A stretch of DNA of 64,000 bases from Leguminivora glycinivorella (GCF_023078275.1 NC_062971.1:930001-994000), one strand, 5' to 3'. Counted from the first letter of the stretch, positions 32,633 through 43,982 are shown. Notes: generated by a model not told the origin, from the sequence alone. Program-made: numbers and translations.

Positions 32633-33139
32633 TCATGCTCACCCAAAAAGGATGCAGGAAACACGCCTACCGTATCGTCCGTTTCCAATTCCAAACACAA
32701 ATCGCAAAACCAATGCCAAGGAGGCCAATCAAATGATAAAGCTCCTTATATAGCCGCGGAAGATGTGTAACCCAATGGTTGACCTATAAGCGTTTACATA
32801 CATACATAAATCCGAGCTCTGTTAACCCAAAAACGGAATCCGACATGTCTAAAAAACCGATTGAATTATTCATTAAATAGCCCTTCTAACGAGATCAGAT
32901 GACATTTACTACACAACCGAGTTGCAGATGAGAGACGTTTGTAACGAATTTCTCTTCGACGGCTGCTTTAGAACTTGGCAGCGTTGCACCAACTTGTTTC
33001 TTAACCGTGTTCTGAGATGTCACAGTCAAGTAGGGTTGTCTAATGGCAGAATAAGTAGGGTCTCCACTAGTCGTTTCGGGAAGCAGTTAACGTCCTAATT
33101 TAAGGCTTTTAACATCCGCCCGTTTATATGCTGATAACG
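32633..33139. other. Intergenic DNA
   Basis: Nothing is recognised. It may include more of the decayed sequence downstream of it. Confidence 0.3.
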
Positions 33140-33345
33140 ACCTCCGCAGCCTTATCGGTAGCGACCCTGGCTGCGAAGCTGGAGGTTTTGGGTTCAAGTC
33201 AAGAGCACGGATATATACTCTGGCACACCCGCTTTGGGAGTAGAAAAGGCGATAATTCCAAAAAGTAGATGCGAAGAGTTTCTCGTACCCATAAAACAAG
33301 CCTTTCGGGCTTACTGCGGGACCGTCAACCTGTATTATTATAAAT
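33140..33345 (+). mobile_element. tRNA-derived SINE fragment
   Basis: CTTATCGGTAGCGACCCTGG and GGTTTTGGGTTCAAGTC resemble A and B boxes. The 3' part GGGCTTACTGCGGGACCGTC resembles the tail at 19740. It is degraded internally. Confidence 0.5.
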
Positions 33346-34408
33346 AGCATTAATTTAACAATACGATCGTCTGATAACTAGGTATAGCGCAAGTCTTATT
33401 GAGCCTAATTTAGGACTGGATCGATTGTTATAAGTAAGTATATTTACACATTTTATATAAAACGTCAATTGCATGAAATAACAATTCCCGTGTTATGTAT
33501 ATTTATAGTTTAATAACATTAAATTTCAAAATCAAATTTCTGACATCAGTATGTAACTATGTACTTAAGAAAATATTAGTAAATCTAAGCTTCTCAAGGC
33601 TAATAACGTTTATCACGTTGTTCTAATTTCGAAAGAGAAGATAAGATTTACTAATTAAACTAGTTTGCTCAAAGCTTCACAGAGACATTTAAATTTTGGT
33701 ATTTATATTTTTCAAGACAATGTTTATAATATGCCGAATAAAAAAAAATCAAAGGTCATAGGACAAAAACGCTAAACATGATTCAAAAACTGTGGGATGA
33801 TCGGCATTTTATTTGGTATACCTGTTGGTAGCCTTGACCTTCAATCTTCATTACTTAGTAAATACTATGTACATTTTTTACAATAAATTTTTACGCATCA
33901 GAAAAATCTTAACTTCTCCACAATAAAAAACATTCAGTCGAATTGAGAACCTCCTCCTTTTCTGAAGTCAGTTAAAAAAGGACGACCATTTCGGTTATAA
34001 ATTTAGTCCATTTTTTTCTGTCTGGATATTCGTGCCCTTCGAGATAAAACATAAAATCATGTCCAAATGTTTTTTTTAATGCTAATATTTCTGCTAATAA
34101 TAGAGTCAATATTAAAAGTAACGATGTAGCAAATGATGACGTAGTAAAATAAATCAATAATCCAAAGAACAAAATTAGGGACTACACTCATACATAATAT
34201 TTGGCTGTATTTTTTTCGAATCAGTGACAACCCTAGTAATAGGGCTGACCCGGTCACGCTGGTCACTCGACCAGGTAAATCAGGTGTTTAACCTTCGATT
34301 TCTAATATTTAACGAAAAAAGGGCTTGGCACGTGAACAATTTGCATAAAGCTATTTCGGTGTACGACTTGACTATTTATAATTTTGAGTTCATTATTTTA
34401 TATAAAAA
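33346..34408. other. AT-rich intergenic DNA with hydrophobic minus-strand frames
   Basis: Overlapping minus-strand frames at 33972-34172 and 34057-34266 are rich in Leu/Ile/Phe. The first contains DFMFYLEGHEYPDRKKW, which reads as protein-like, but the hydrophobic bias is also what AT-rich DNA gives. I leave them uncalled. Confidence 0.3.
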
Positions 34409-34585
34409 ACTAGCGACCCGCCCCGGCTTCGCACGGGTACTATACCTACCCGTAAACCTTCCTCTACAATCACTCTATCTATTAAAAAAACCGCATCAAA
34501 ATCCGTTGCGTAGTTTTAAAGATTTAAGCATACATAGGGACAGAGAAAGCTACTTTGTTTTATACTATGTAGTGATGAGGATAAA
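34409..34585 (+). mobile_element. Common insect repeat (CTAGCGACCCGCCCCGGC)
   Basis: CTAGCGACCCGCCCCGGCTT, AACCTTCCTCTACAATCACT, CCGCATCAAAATCCGTTGCG and TTTAAGCATACATAGGGACA occur in order. This conserved set is widespread in insect genomes and I take it as the 3' end of a non-LTR retrotransposon or a derived element. The plus open frame 34224-34589 overlaps it and is not a gene. Confidence 0.65.
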
Positions 34586-36125
34586 ATAAAATATTTTGCA
34601 GTTACTAGATAAGTATTTTAGTTAAAAGTAGTTCTTTTTAAAGATTTTAAGTTTAGTTTTAAAAAAAATTATTTATTTTTTGTCTCCTGACAAATACATT
34701 AAATCCAGCTTTTGTCTCTTTTATTTTTGGTAACTTCGATAACTTGTAAAATCATTTTATCATTTGTATTTGTATCTATTCATGTTTCTTTTTTTTAAAA
34801 TAGTAAATACCAAAAAAATTCATTTTTTCCTAATGTTATAATATTTCTTAATTGCGGTGTGTTATTTCATGTATTATTTTAATTTTTATTAAGTTTGTTT
34901 TGTAACAAATAAATATCAATTTATTTGGCATTGAAGATTAAATCAATCGCAGATAATTATGAACTCATGGTTGAGTCTCAAAAATTATCATTCGTCAATT
35001 TACCTATTGATAATCAATAGATAAGTTACAACAACGTAATTCCATAATAGAACAAAAATAGTAAAACAGCAATAACAACGCCAAACACACTCACAACGAA
35101 TCCAAAAAACCGTTAATAAATCAAACACAACACTTCCACAAATCGGAACTTGAAAATAATAAAAACATACTTAAATCAGTTTCGTTTGTCGCGTTCGAAT
35201 TTGAAAATGGAACTGTCACTCGCGCGAACTGTCAAGCGACGTGCGCTCCGTTCCGAACCGCGCAGCACACTGCCGCCTCGTCCTTCGACTTTCACTGGAA
35301 TGATAATACATGTAACACAACCTATTTTAATATGCGTTCCGTCAAAGTTTAAGCTCCCAGTGCCAGGCATATCCTAAATGCCTGGATTTACATCCTTTGC
35401 ATAATCGGAATGTTTACGCGTTGTTTTCCGTTTTGCCGTCAATTATCTGTCTAATCTAAGCGACCATCTGTCTTTGTAGCCTTCTTGGTCCTTACATGGG
35501 TAGTGATTTTCCATGGCCTATCATTGAGAAAAAGTTAAACGCAGTTGCAGTTGTTTACATACAACCGAGCACCTGCGCCTGTTTATTTTTATGAGTCATA
35601 ATTACAAGGTTTTTGGCTATAAGAAACTGAAAAACTAAGCTTTGAAGAAGTTATAGAAAAGTGTAATAAATTGAAATAAGGAGATAAATTATAAAAAAAA
35701 CTGCAACAAAGAACCTCTTGCTGCCAAACGAGATTTGTCTATGTTTTTGTTCATAATTAGCACATACTTACTAACATATTAAGCTCATTATCTAAAACTT
35801 CTACATTGTAGTTTTTAAGAACATAATTATTAAAATACCATTACATAATCTTTTACAGCCCTAGGCTCTTTTATTACGAACAGGATTATAAACACCGCCG
35901 ATAATAAGTTTCCGAGCAGATCCTAATCGTCCTCACTTACATCATATTGGTTATTAAACAATTTAACAAAACTACCATATAAGAATAACATGAACACCAT
36001 CATAGAATGAAAGAGACAAAGTTGCTCAAAAATATAGTAACATGCACTTTACTGTCATCGCCTGATAAATTAATAACAGAGGCTTTATTCAGGATCACAT
36101 TTAGGATACTTAGGGTGTCAGGAAC
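34586..36125. other. Intergenic DNA with one GC-rich patch
   Basis: Positions 35205-35300 are CpG-rich (CACTCGCGCGAACTGTCAAG, CGAACCGCGCAGCAC). On the minus strand this patch is followed by a donor-like TTTAA|GTATGTTT at about 35168, so a promoter with a first non-coding exon is possible. The rest is AT-rich. Confidence 0.3.
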
Positions 36126-36245
36126 TTCAAACAACGATGGATGGATTGTGTGAAAGAGGACATGAGAAAGAAAGATGGGAGTGTGGAGATGACGAAAGAT
36201 AGGGGAGAATGGAAGAGGAAGACATGTTGTACCGACCCCACATAA
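36126..36245 (+). pseudogene. RTE-type LINE polyprotein C-terminus
   Basis: A 39-codon frame reads FKQRWMDCVKEDMRKKDG, then EMTKDRGEWKRKTCCTDPT and a stop. RW.DCV..DM and DR..W closings are typical of the C-terminal end of RTE/BovB-class LINE polyproteins (endonuclease-reverse transcriptase). Only this tail remains; upstream sequence shows no reverse transcriptase. A repeated GGGTGTCAGGAACTT flanks it at about 36115 and 36270 and could be a duplicated target or a local repeat. The minus-strand frame 36127-36339 is its shadow. Confidence 0.7.
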
Positions 36246-37354
36246 CGTGGGATAAGGGTAGGAGGAAGAAGGGTGTCAGGAACTTGTCATGCCACTCTAA
36301 ATTCCAGGGGATCCCTTTTTTCAGTGCCCCCATCACCATTTAAAATTATTGCTGTATTGTCTGAAACCGTCTGAAGCTGTTATTGAGTCAGGTGTGAAGA
36401 CATTCCGTGGATAATCGAGCAAAGAAAATAGAAATAATACCAAACAATATTCGATGATGAGCGGAAAAAATGAATTTTTGAAGTTATGTGCTTTTACTGT
36501 TCAACCGACTTGCAACTCCCCATATCAAAAAAACTGCACCGCCTACCTCGAAAACCGATAATTGAATTTTAGATATTTGTCTCTATCGCACAAACAAACT
36601 AGGTACCTACTTATAAAGAAATTTCGAAATTGGTTTTAGGGCATCAAGATATGACACATTAGAAAACGAAAGTGTTCAAAGCCCACTTATGTAGATAACG
36701 AGTGTCCAGAAGATGATAAGAGGACTGTGTCAAAGGTACTAGAGCAAAAATGTTCCTTACCTTTTAGTTTTTTACTTGTACTTTATTATAAGTTTGTAAT
36801 ATTTATATTAAGATACTGGATCATGTAACTAGCTCTATAACCTTAACTGTAACTGGTTTCCCGCGATACAGGCGTAGCCTAGTGCGGAGACCCCTGGTAA
36901 TTTTTGTTGTGTACTATTTTGATAATAAACATATTCTTATTCTTATTCTTAAAAGCCTTGTCCTGGTTACAGTGGTTACGTGATTCTGATATTTAAAATA
37001 TACCGCCGAATGTTAAAACATCGCATTTGGCGATGTGTTTCGAGTAAGGTATACTTAGAAGTTTTTCTGTTTAGAGACCCCTGTTTAGTCTTCTGTAAAC
37101 ACTTTAATCTTTTCGAATATTTAAGTACTTACTTACCTCTATTTTTATGAATTTATTCCAAATTACATAGATTCCTGTAAAATCAAAGGGTCGTTCGTTT
37201 CCTTTTATTTAAAAGAAAAGTAAAAAATATTGGCAGTATTTAACGCATTCTAAATTTGTAATAGAGTTCTTTTAAGTTGTTTATTAACATAACTCTGAAC
37301 CTACACAGGATGAACGCCGAACCTCGGATAAAGTCGAGAGTTACTCAAGTTTTT
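36246..37354. other. Intergenic DNA
   Basis: Positions 36865-36960 (GCGATACAGGCGTAGCCTAG, then TATTCTTATTCTTATTCTT) look like a LINE 3' end with a TTATTC tail. Nothing else is recognised. Confidence 0.4.
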
Positions 37355-37358
37355 TTAA

Positions 37359-38318
37359 CCCTTAATCAAATAACGGGAAATTATTTCCCACTTCATAATT
37401 CACCACAAAATATTTTTTATGTTTTTAATGGCACCACTGAGCGATACCAATCATACTGATTTAAAATCTTAGTAACATTTCGAATTTTAAAAAAGGAAAC
37501 ACTTTTCTAATGGCAACCATTTGTGACCACACGTCAAATTCAAAGTCAGTTGTCATGATTTTTTGCGTGATAACAAGAGTTTTTTTTTGTGTTTTGAGGC
37601 TAAGTACGACAAAAAAATCTGTTAAGTGCATACAATGAAGACTATCATAAAGTAGACTTATTTCCCCTGTACTCTGCTTAAATAGAATTGTCATAACGAT
37701 ATTAATTAGCCCAGATTTTAAGGTTTTAGTAAATGGAAAATTATTTCCCAGTGTTCTTGCCTGAACTCACGATTTTGGTAGGTTTAATCAAGTGGGAATA
37801 TATTTCCCAGTGTTTATTCTCGACTTTAACTTTTTGAAATTGGGCCTTTTTTTTTTGTTTTACATTTTTTTATTTGTTTCTATTTATTTTATTTCTATTA
37901 ATTTTTACTAAAGACAAAATGAATAAGAAAACATTACGAACATAACTTACAAAAAAGGATATAGAAGAAATACTCTTGAGAACTTAGCTGATCTGCCTCA
38001 TTTATCCGATCATGAATATCATGATTCTGATAATGATCCTTGCTATGTCGACAGAATATATTTTCCATTTCTAAGTTACTAGATTTTAAATCAACTAAAA
38101 TTTACTAGTAAAAAGTTCGTAACCTTATTGAACAATGGGAAACTATTTCCCACTTCATTCTATACCGGATAGCGGGAAATTATTTCCCATCGAAAAACCC
38201 CGCTTTCCCCACTCCAAAATTTTGTAATGTATATTTTCGTAATCTACGCACCCAATTTACCTAAAAACTGTTCTTATTTTTCAAAAATCTCATAAAAAGT
38301 TTTCCATTTCATTAAGGG
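37359..38318 (+). mobile_element. piggyBac-like element, 960 bp, TTAA-flanked
   Basis: It is bounded by TTAA at 37355-37358 and 38319-38322. The inverted ends are CCCTTAATCAAAT and ATTTCATTAAGGG (12 of 13 match). TTAA target duplication and CCC-starting ends define the piggyBac superfamily. A short decayed frame at about 37920-38050 reads LTKKDIEEIL and, after frame shifts, DLPHLSDHEYHDSDNDP, like the acidic N-terminus of piggyBac transposases; the catalytic DDD core is absent. Five palindromic blocks of the type GGGAAATTATTTCCC lie at about 37375, 37732, 37794, 38137 and 38172. It is non-autonomous and would need transposase supplied in trans. Confidence 0.85.
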
Positions 38319-38322
38319 TTAA

Positions 38323-39022
38323 AATTTTGACTCAAAAACTTTTAGTTATTACCAAATCCACCAGCACTAGTTACGGATAAGAGTCTTAGTATCATTTTCG
38401 GGTCAGCATTGGCTTGAGTAAGTAGAGTGCTGTCATTACGTGTCTTTAAACTGATTTAGGTAACTACTGATTGTTACGATAATGTTTACATGTCCAATGT
38501 TTTTATTTAAAGTGCGGTCTGATGGAGTTGCAATATATCCTAAGTTTTAACCTTTCAGTTAAAAGAAAATGATGGAAGTCTTTGAAACCTGCCATTTTGA
38601 CCCTATGAAAAGTGAATGAAGAAAATCAGTTGGTACCTACGTATAGATTGCTTGGTGATTTTCTAATACAATGTAACTAACGCTAGTTTATTTATAAATA
38701 CTACGTTTTTACTTAAAAGGTACTCAACAGTCATGCCGCCTTGCCTTTAAGACGTCCGTAATTCCGTATTTGACCGTAATAACTTCTTACGATCTTCCTT
38801 GGTTAAGAGGAAGCGTAAAGCTAACTAGAAGGAAACTAAAAGTATGGATGATTTTAAACGGACGGAAAATATGGCTAGCACATGTTATTATTAACTTTGA
38901 TAGGGCATTCCCTGCGCCAATGACCTTCGATTTGAATCCTTTGATATTAATAATAATATGATAGTTTCTAAAGCCTATATTATTTAGTTATTTGTTATAC
39001 ATCGTCTTGTATTACACAAAAC
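38323..39022. other. Intergenic DNA
   Basis: The plus open frame 38770-38961 (63 codons) has no recognisable motif. No repeat boundary is seen. Confidence 0.35.
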
Positions 39023-39262
39023 TTTTCCCCTCACTATAGCGAGGAAAGCAAAGCAGCAAACAATGCGTTTATCACTGCTTCCAGTAGTTCCATGGGTGGT
39101 AAATCGTCTTAATTACTAGATTCACCTACTTTTATCAATTTTAGAGCAGTTAATGTGACTTTATTCAAGGTCAAATTACTTTACTCACTAGTGGATAAAA
39201 TGCGTTTTTACCCGCTGGTATTAAAGGACAAAACACGTGTTTCCGAGCTAGTGAGGGGAAAA
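39023..39262. mobile_element. 239-bp MITE, TTTTCCCCTCACTA ends, copy 2
   Basis: Partner of 24594-24832 in the same orientation, with perfect TTTTCCCCTCACTA / TAGTGAGGGGAAAA ends. Both copies are preceded by ACACAAAAC, which may belong to the element or reflect a shared target preference. Confidence 0.85.
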
Positions 39263-39550
39263 CAAAATTGTATCTCATAATTAGTTCACAGCTCATTGTT
39301 CCTATGATATTGGCCATGAACAATTTTAGGGTCAAAAACTGTTTTTTTTGGTCACAACTTTTGTTTTAATTACTTTAAAATTAAAATCCCTCTTGATTTT
39401 TTAGAAAAGTTAAAGGTAAAATCCAAACATGTCGATTTCGTGTACACGTGTGTGTGGTTTAAAATCAAATTTCGATAAAAGCGTTTTTAGACCATGTTTA
39501 AAAAATTCAATAAAAAATAACCTGCCTGTGTGGTGACGGGTTAAGAATTT
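39263..39550. other. AT-rich intergenic DNA
   Basis: Nothing is recognised. Confidence 0.35.
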
Positions 39551-39767
39551 CACCACCCCCTTTCTTCCCGTGGGTGTCGTAGAAGGCGACTATGGGATAT
39601 GGGTTAAATTGTGGCGTAGGCGAGAGGCTGGCAACCTGTCACTGCAATGTCACAGTTTCGTTTTCTTTCAACCCCTGATTTGCCAAGAGTGGCACTGAAG
39701 CTTTAGTAGTTTCATGTGTTCTGCCTACCCCTTTATGGGATACAGGCGTGATTGTATGTATGTGTAT
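39551..39767 (+). mobile_element. LINE 3'-end-like repeat (GGGATATGGGTTAAATTG family), copy 3
   Basis: CACCACCCCCTTTCTTCCCG, GGGATATGGGTTAAATTG, GGCGTAGGCGAGAGGCTGGC and ACAGGCGTGATTGTATGTAT appear in order. This is the longest copy of the family in the window. Confidence 0.7.
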
Positions 39768-39899
39768 AAAAAAATAAGTCTAATTCTAGTTTTTTCAAAT
39801 ATACCTATGGCTCGAATAGAGATAATTTAAAAGATTGAAGAACCGATGGCGGTTGGTCTTATAATTCTATCTGTAGGAGTAATAAATAGGAGTTTCAAC

Positions 39900-40183
39900 T
39901 AGAGCCGGCGTAGCTTTATTTGACGTTCATATGCGCATTGTAATATGCCTACTTGAAAAATAAATATTTCATTTTCATTTTCATTTTTTTATTTTCAAAA
40001 CTTGTTGACTATGGGATATGGGTTAAATTGTGGCGTAGGCGAGAGGCTGGCAACCTGTCACTGCAATGCCACAGTTTCGTTTTCTTTCAACCCCTTTTTT
40101 GCCAAGAGTGGCACTGAAGCTATAGTAGTTTCATGTACTCAGCCTACCCCTTTATGGGACACAGGCGTGATTGTATGTATGTC
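39900..40183 (+). mobile_element. LINE tail plus another copy of the GGGATATGGG family
   Basis: Positions 39900-39990 (GAGCCGGCGTAGC, AATATGCCTACTTG, TTTCATTTTCATTTTCATT) are a separate LINE-like tail. Positions 40005-40183 carry copy 4 of the GGGATATGGGTTAAATTG repeat, only about 240 bp after copy 3 and in the same orientation. The open frame 40002-40223 is repeat-derived. Confidence 0.6.
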
Positions 40184-40790
40184 AAAACTTGTCAAAATCG
40201 ATGAAAACCGTGTGGAGCCCTAAAGGTTAGGAACTCTGAAAATCATAAAAGGCAACATTATAAGTATAAAGCGGGCGCGGCGCCGCGCCGTGAGACAAGT
40301 GGACCACTTCTCACTAGGGTGGGGAGCGTGGACATTTCGTTATCTCTATATAAACTAAATCTAACTAGATAAACTAAAATTTTACCTCCTCTTAGGCAGC
40401 GTTCCCACTTATGCGTCGCGTGTCTCGGGGCGCGCAAAGGGCGTCCGCGCCACGCCACCTGAGTGTAATTCAAAAAGCGTCTCCTCAGTACATTTTGTAT
40501 AGGAAGGACGTAAGGCGCGCCTTAAACGGTGGGTAGTTCACAGGCAGGTTACAAGCCTTTCAAGAGAGTCCAAACCAGGTAATAAGCAACAAAGTATTGA
40601 GTAGGTTGTAGGAATAGGAAAGCTTCAATCAAGTTTCCGTGTGATTTGTTTACACTGCTTTCTTGATAATAGTTTGGGCATCAAGGGACGAGCAACTTCT
40701 TACTTAGAGGGCTATAATTAGGTAGTCTCAGTTAGTTATGAACATTTGTTGTGAGTACCCACAGGTCTTACCCGTCATGAGCTGGGTCAA
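40184..40790. other. Intergenic DNA with GC-rich blocks
   Basis: Positions 40270-40300 (GCGGGCGCGGCGCCGCGCCG) and 40395-40460 (GCGTCGCGTGTCTCGGGGCG) are strikingly GC-rich and partly palindromic. The minus open frame 40258-40473 spans them without any motif. Confidence 0.35.
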
Positions 40791-41307
40791 TTTTTAGGGT
40801 TCTGTAGTCAACTAGGAACCCTTATAGTTTCGCCATGTCTGTCCGTCCGACCGCCCGCGGATAATCTCAGTGACCGTTAGTCCGTTTTCACATTATCCGA
40901 TCCGATATCGGATGTCGGAAGGATTTCAATGGACAAAATCCAAGATGGCGCCCGTAATGTATGGGATATCGGTCCTACATCCGATATCGGATCGGATAAT
41001 GTGAAAACGCACTTAGCCCCAACGTGCATTGTTGGATAGGCATTTAAAAATGAATAAGGGTTTACTAAAATCGTTTTCGAAAATATATCTATTTTCGGAA
41101 ATAATCGCTCCTAAAGAAAAAAAAGTGTGTCCCCTTCTCTAACTTTTGAACCATGTGTTTAAAAAATATGAAAAAAATCACAAAGGTAGAACGACCTTCT
41201 AGGAAAATTATTTTGAACTTGATAGATTCAGTAGTTTTTGAGAAAAATATGGAAAACTACGGAACTCTACACTGAGCGTGACCCGACACGCTCTTGGCCG
41301 GTTTTAT
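40791..41307 (-). mobile_element. LINE-like 3' end, reverse copy of 6549-7092
   Basis: On the minus strand it runs CCGGCCAAGAGCGTGTCGGG ... CTAGTTGACTACAGAACCCT, matching 6549-7092. The middle has been lost and replaced by the MITE at 40882-41010. Confidence 0.65.
40882..41010. mobile_element. 133-bp-class MITE with TCCGATATCGGA palindromes, copy 2
   Basis: It has the same ends as 26219-26351 (CGTTTTCACATTATCCGATC / GATCGGATAATGTGAAAACG) and lies inside the LINE-like copy at 40791-41307. Confidence 0.8.
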
Positions 41308-41802
41308 TAGAATATTTTTTCAGTACAGTGGTTTTTCCGCACTAGTTCGCAAAGTAGCACATTTCTTGTCAGGTCGAAAATTCGAAGAGTCATAATATTA
41401 TAAATCTTCGTACGATACACGTGCGAAGAGGGATTTGTAACTCGTGTCGATACTCGTTTAGAACGTCCTCTTTTCCGCACCCCTATCGCATTTAATGTAT
41501 TAATTTATACTAGATTGACATCTTAAACAAGCTTTTTAAGAGAGTCTGGACTTGATAATAAAGGCAACAAAGTATTAATGTAGGGAAGCTTAAGTTGTTA
41601 AAGTCAAGGCGCGCGCGCAGGAAAATTGTTGCTTTTCCCAAATTGGTTAATGTCATGAACGCGTGGGCCGGTTTATAACTAACGACTTTTTTGTCATTTC
41701 GTGTCTGGTGGTTATACTTAATAACCCCCTTATTCATAACATTCATTCTCATTTCATCATAACATTCTCATAACATTCTAACAAACATTCTCAAAAGTTA
41801 TC
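41308..41802. other. Intergenic DNA
   Basis: Positions 41330-41490 resemble a dispersed moth repeat (CGCACTAGTTCGCAAAGTAG, CGTGTCGATACTCGTTTAGA). There is no gene; the minus open frame 41510-41752 lacks motifs. Confidence 0.35.
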
Positions 41803-41925
41803 AGGGTACGTAGCCGAATGGCACAAATGCTCTATCGCTCTTGCGTATTGGCGCGACAGAGCCAAACTACCTTTCGGGGCGTTTCGTTTTCGTTTCGCGT
41901 CGCAGAAATGCCATTCGACTACGGC
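41803..41925. mobile_element. MITE with TACGTAGCCGAATGGC ends
   Basis: The ends TACGTAGCCGAATGGCA and TGCCATTCGACTACG are inverted repeats. The interior GCTCTATCGCTCTTGCGTAT resembles the family at 9074 and 27438. The two opposing open frames across it are not genes. Confidence 0.6.
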
Positions 41926-42141
41926 ACCACGTCGATAAAGTTCGTCTGTCAATTTCCGACGTATTGGTGTGCTAGATGCAAAAAAAAAACAGATAAGCTT
42001 GAAGTCATATTGAACGGAGTTTCTATATCCACTCAATTGCTCTAAAATTTTCAATTGCCTCTATTGTCAAGTAAAATAAAGGTGACAGCTGGTAACTAGA
42101 GCTACTAAAAGCAACTGAGTGGATAGAATATAGATGCAATT

Positions 42142-43083
42142 GAAATCGTCAAGTTTTTGGGTGTTCGATTGGATGCTGAACTGAAATGGAAGCCTGAGAT
42201 AGATAACATAGAAAACGCAATTTTTTCAGCCTGCTACGCGCTCGAAGAAGCCTGAGGGAGGAGCTCACAATCGAGCAACTCAAGTTGGTGTACTATGCGT
42301 TAGTGGAGTCCAAGCTAAGGCTATAGTATCATATTCTGGGGAAGTAGCTTCAAGCAGAATATTAATAGAACCTTGATTGCTCAAAAAAGGGTGATCCGTA
42401 CCATTTTGCGCCTTCCATAATGGATATCATGTCGGGATCTCTTTGTACAGCTGGGAATCTTGACAGTCCCATCATTATCTGTTCTCGTTTTTTGACTGCA
42501 TTTGTTAAAAATTTGGCTAAGTACGAATCTCCTGTGGAGCAGAAGTTGCGCCTCAACACGCGTACGAAAAATATTAGGCCAACTTTCTGCCCTAAACAAC
42601 AAGTTGCTAGACTTAGGGCCAGTTGCATCGACCACCTTTAACAGACACATCATCGTCACGCGGCAGACGTCTATGGAACTTCCCATACAATAAAATTTAA
42701 CGAACAGTTTAACGGTGACAGACGGTTTGATGCAACCGGCCCATAGTGTGAAATATCAGACCGTCAGTATTTTCAATAAGCTCCCCGTAGAGCTGAAAAT
42801 CGTTACTGACCATGAGCAGTTTGGTAAAAAATTAAAAACTTTTTTGTTGAGGGGGTGCTTCTTCAGTATCGACAAGCTCTTTGCGGAACATTGAGCGATT
42901 TTTTTTGTGTTGTCTTAGCTGTAGTATTATTAGTTATAAGGTGTAATAAATTGTGTAATTATAGTTGTGTAATTACTTATATTTCAGGCTCTGTACATAT
43001 ATAATTTAAGTTTTGTTATAATGATTTTCAAACACAATGCTTGTATTGTTTGTGAATAAATCAAATCTGAATCTGAATCTGAA
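42142..43083 (+). pseudogene. LINE reverse-transcriptase C-terminal relic and 3' end
   Basis: Readable in shifting frames are VKFLGVRLDAELKWKPEID, LREELTIEQLKLVYYALVES, IIFWGSSFKQNINRTLIAQK and, after the nested MITE, FNKLPVELKIVTDHEQFGKK. The (K)FLGV.LD..L.W, YYALVESKLRY, (I)FWG and QKR.IR pattern is the thumb region of Jockey/CR1-class LINE reverse transcriptases, downstream of the catalytic palm. At least two frameshifts (about 42231 and 42318) and a stop break it. A 3' region follows and ends in an AATCTG repeat tail (43066-43083), as expected for target-primed reverse transcription. It is a dead 5'-truncated copy. The open frames on the minus strand here are shadows. Confidence 0.8.
42615..42742. 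mobile_element. MITE inserted in the LINE relic
   Basis: The ends GGGCCAGTTGCATC and GATGCAACCGGCCC are inverted repeats. The 128-bp element splits the LINE coding relic between its thumb region and C-terminus. Confidence 0.75.
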
Positions 43084-43086
43084 TTT

Positions 43087-43204
43087 TCGAACCAATCGCT
43101 TCGCTCGTGGTTCAACTATAAAATCCTTTCACTTGCTTGTTTTTCAATTCCACACTCGGCGTTAAAATACAACTTTGCCCCCTTGTATAACAATTATAAC
43201 TATT
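43087..43204 (-). repeat. Interspersed repeat (AACGCCGAGTGTGGAATTG), copy 2
   Basis: Reverse complement of 24424-24555 (CACTTGCTTGTTTTTCAATT, CACACTCGGCGTTAAAATAC). It directly follows the LINE tail. Confidence 0.65.
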
Positions 43205-43442
43205 ATCGGCTTGATAAGGTTGGCATGTTCGTTTAGATCCATATTTTATCTGTTTGCAGAAAAAGGGTTATTTTACAGGTATTAAAAAAGTTACAGGTCT
43301 TACAGGAAAATTAGGTTAATAGATATTAAGAATTATTCGACCTACTAGTATCTAGATGAGATCTAAAGACAACATTCAATGTGTCTCAAATAGAATACAA
43401 ACAAATTAGCGACGAGGTGTTTCTGTTGAGATATCTATTATT
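43205..43442. other. Intergenic DNA
   Basis: Nothing is recognised. Confidence 0.35.
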
Positions 43443-43564
43443 ACATACATACATACATACATACAATCACGCCTGTATCCCATAAAGGGGTAGGCAGAAC
43501 ACATGAAACTACTAAAGCTTCAGTGCCACTCTTGGCAAATAAGGGGTTGAAAGAAAACGAAACT
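43443..43564 (-). mobile_element. LINE 3'-end-like repeat (GGGATATGGG family), copy 5, 5'-truncated
   Basis: An ACATACATACAT run is followed by AATCACGCCTGTATCCCATA and AGTGCCACTCTTGGCAAATA. It stops after GAAAACGAAACT, so only the 3' part is present. Confidence 0.65.
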
Positions 43565-43982
43565 ATAATAATACGAATATCTATTATTACAGGCTCCAAA
43601 AGGCTTGAGCACTTCAAAATCTTAAACACACTCTCACTTTAAACTGATTCCAGTTGATCAAGGTCTACTAGCTAATACTATGAATTCTTACTATAGGTAT
43701 ATATAAATGTTACTAATTCTTACCAAATTGATCAATATGGTCTTTAAGAAAGTTGATATATTAGTTTCATCTTAAAGGCCGACCACGCACTTCCATATCC
43801 TCCAGTATCCAGATTCAATTTTCTATTTTATACCTGTCGATAAAAAAGGTACATTTACCATATCGTGTCGGAGTCGTCTCGTACACCCTAAAAGCCGTCA
43901 CGTGAAGGGTGAACGATCTCGCAAAAATAAAGTTAAGGCTGCAAGTTAAGGTATTCGATAATTGCACAATCTGCGTTTATAG
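43565..43982. other. Intergenic DNA
   Basis: Nothing is recognised. Confidence 0.35.

Noticed and set aside
33972..34266. Hydrophobic minus-strand frames as a membrane protein
   Set aside because: Two overlapping frames are both Leu/Ile/Phe-rich, as expected from AT-rich DNA, and neither has splice sites or a recognised family pattern.
40002..40223. 73-codon frame as a gene
   Set aside because: It is translated from the dispersed GGGATATGGGTTAAATTG repeat; the frames at 13056 and 43441 are the same repeat on the other strand.
41791..42054. Opposing 75- and 87-codon frames
   Set aside because: Both run through the palindromic MITE at 41803-41925 and have no independent support.
42362..42693. 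Minus- and plus-strand open frames of 63-101 codons
   Set aside because: They are other-frame readings of the LINE reverse transcriptase relic and its MITE; the true coding similarity is in shifted plus-strand frames.
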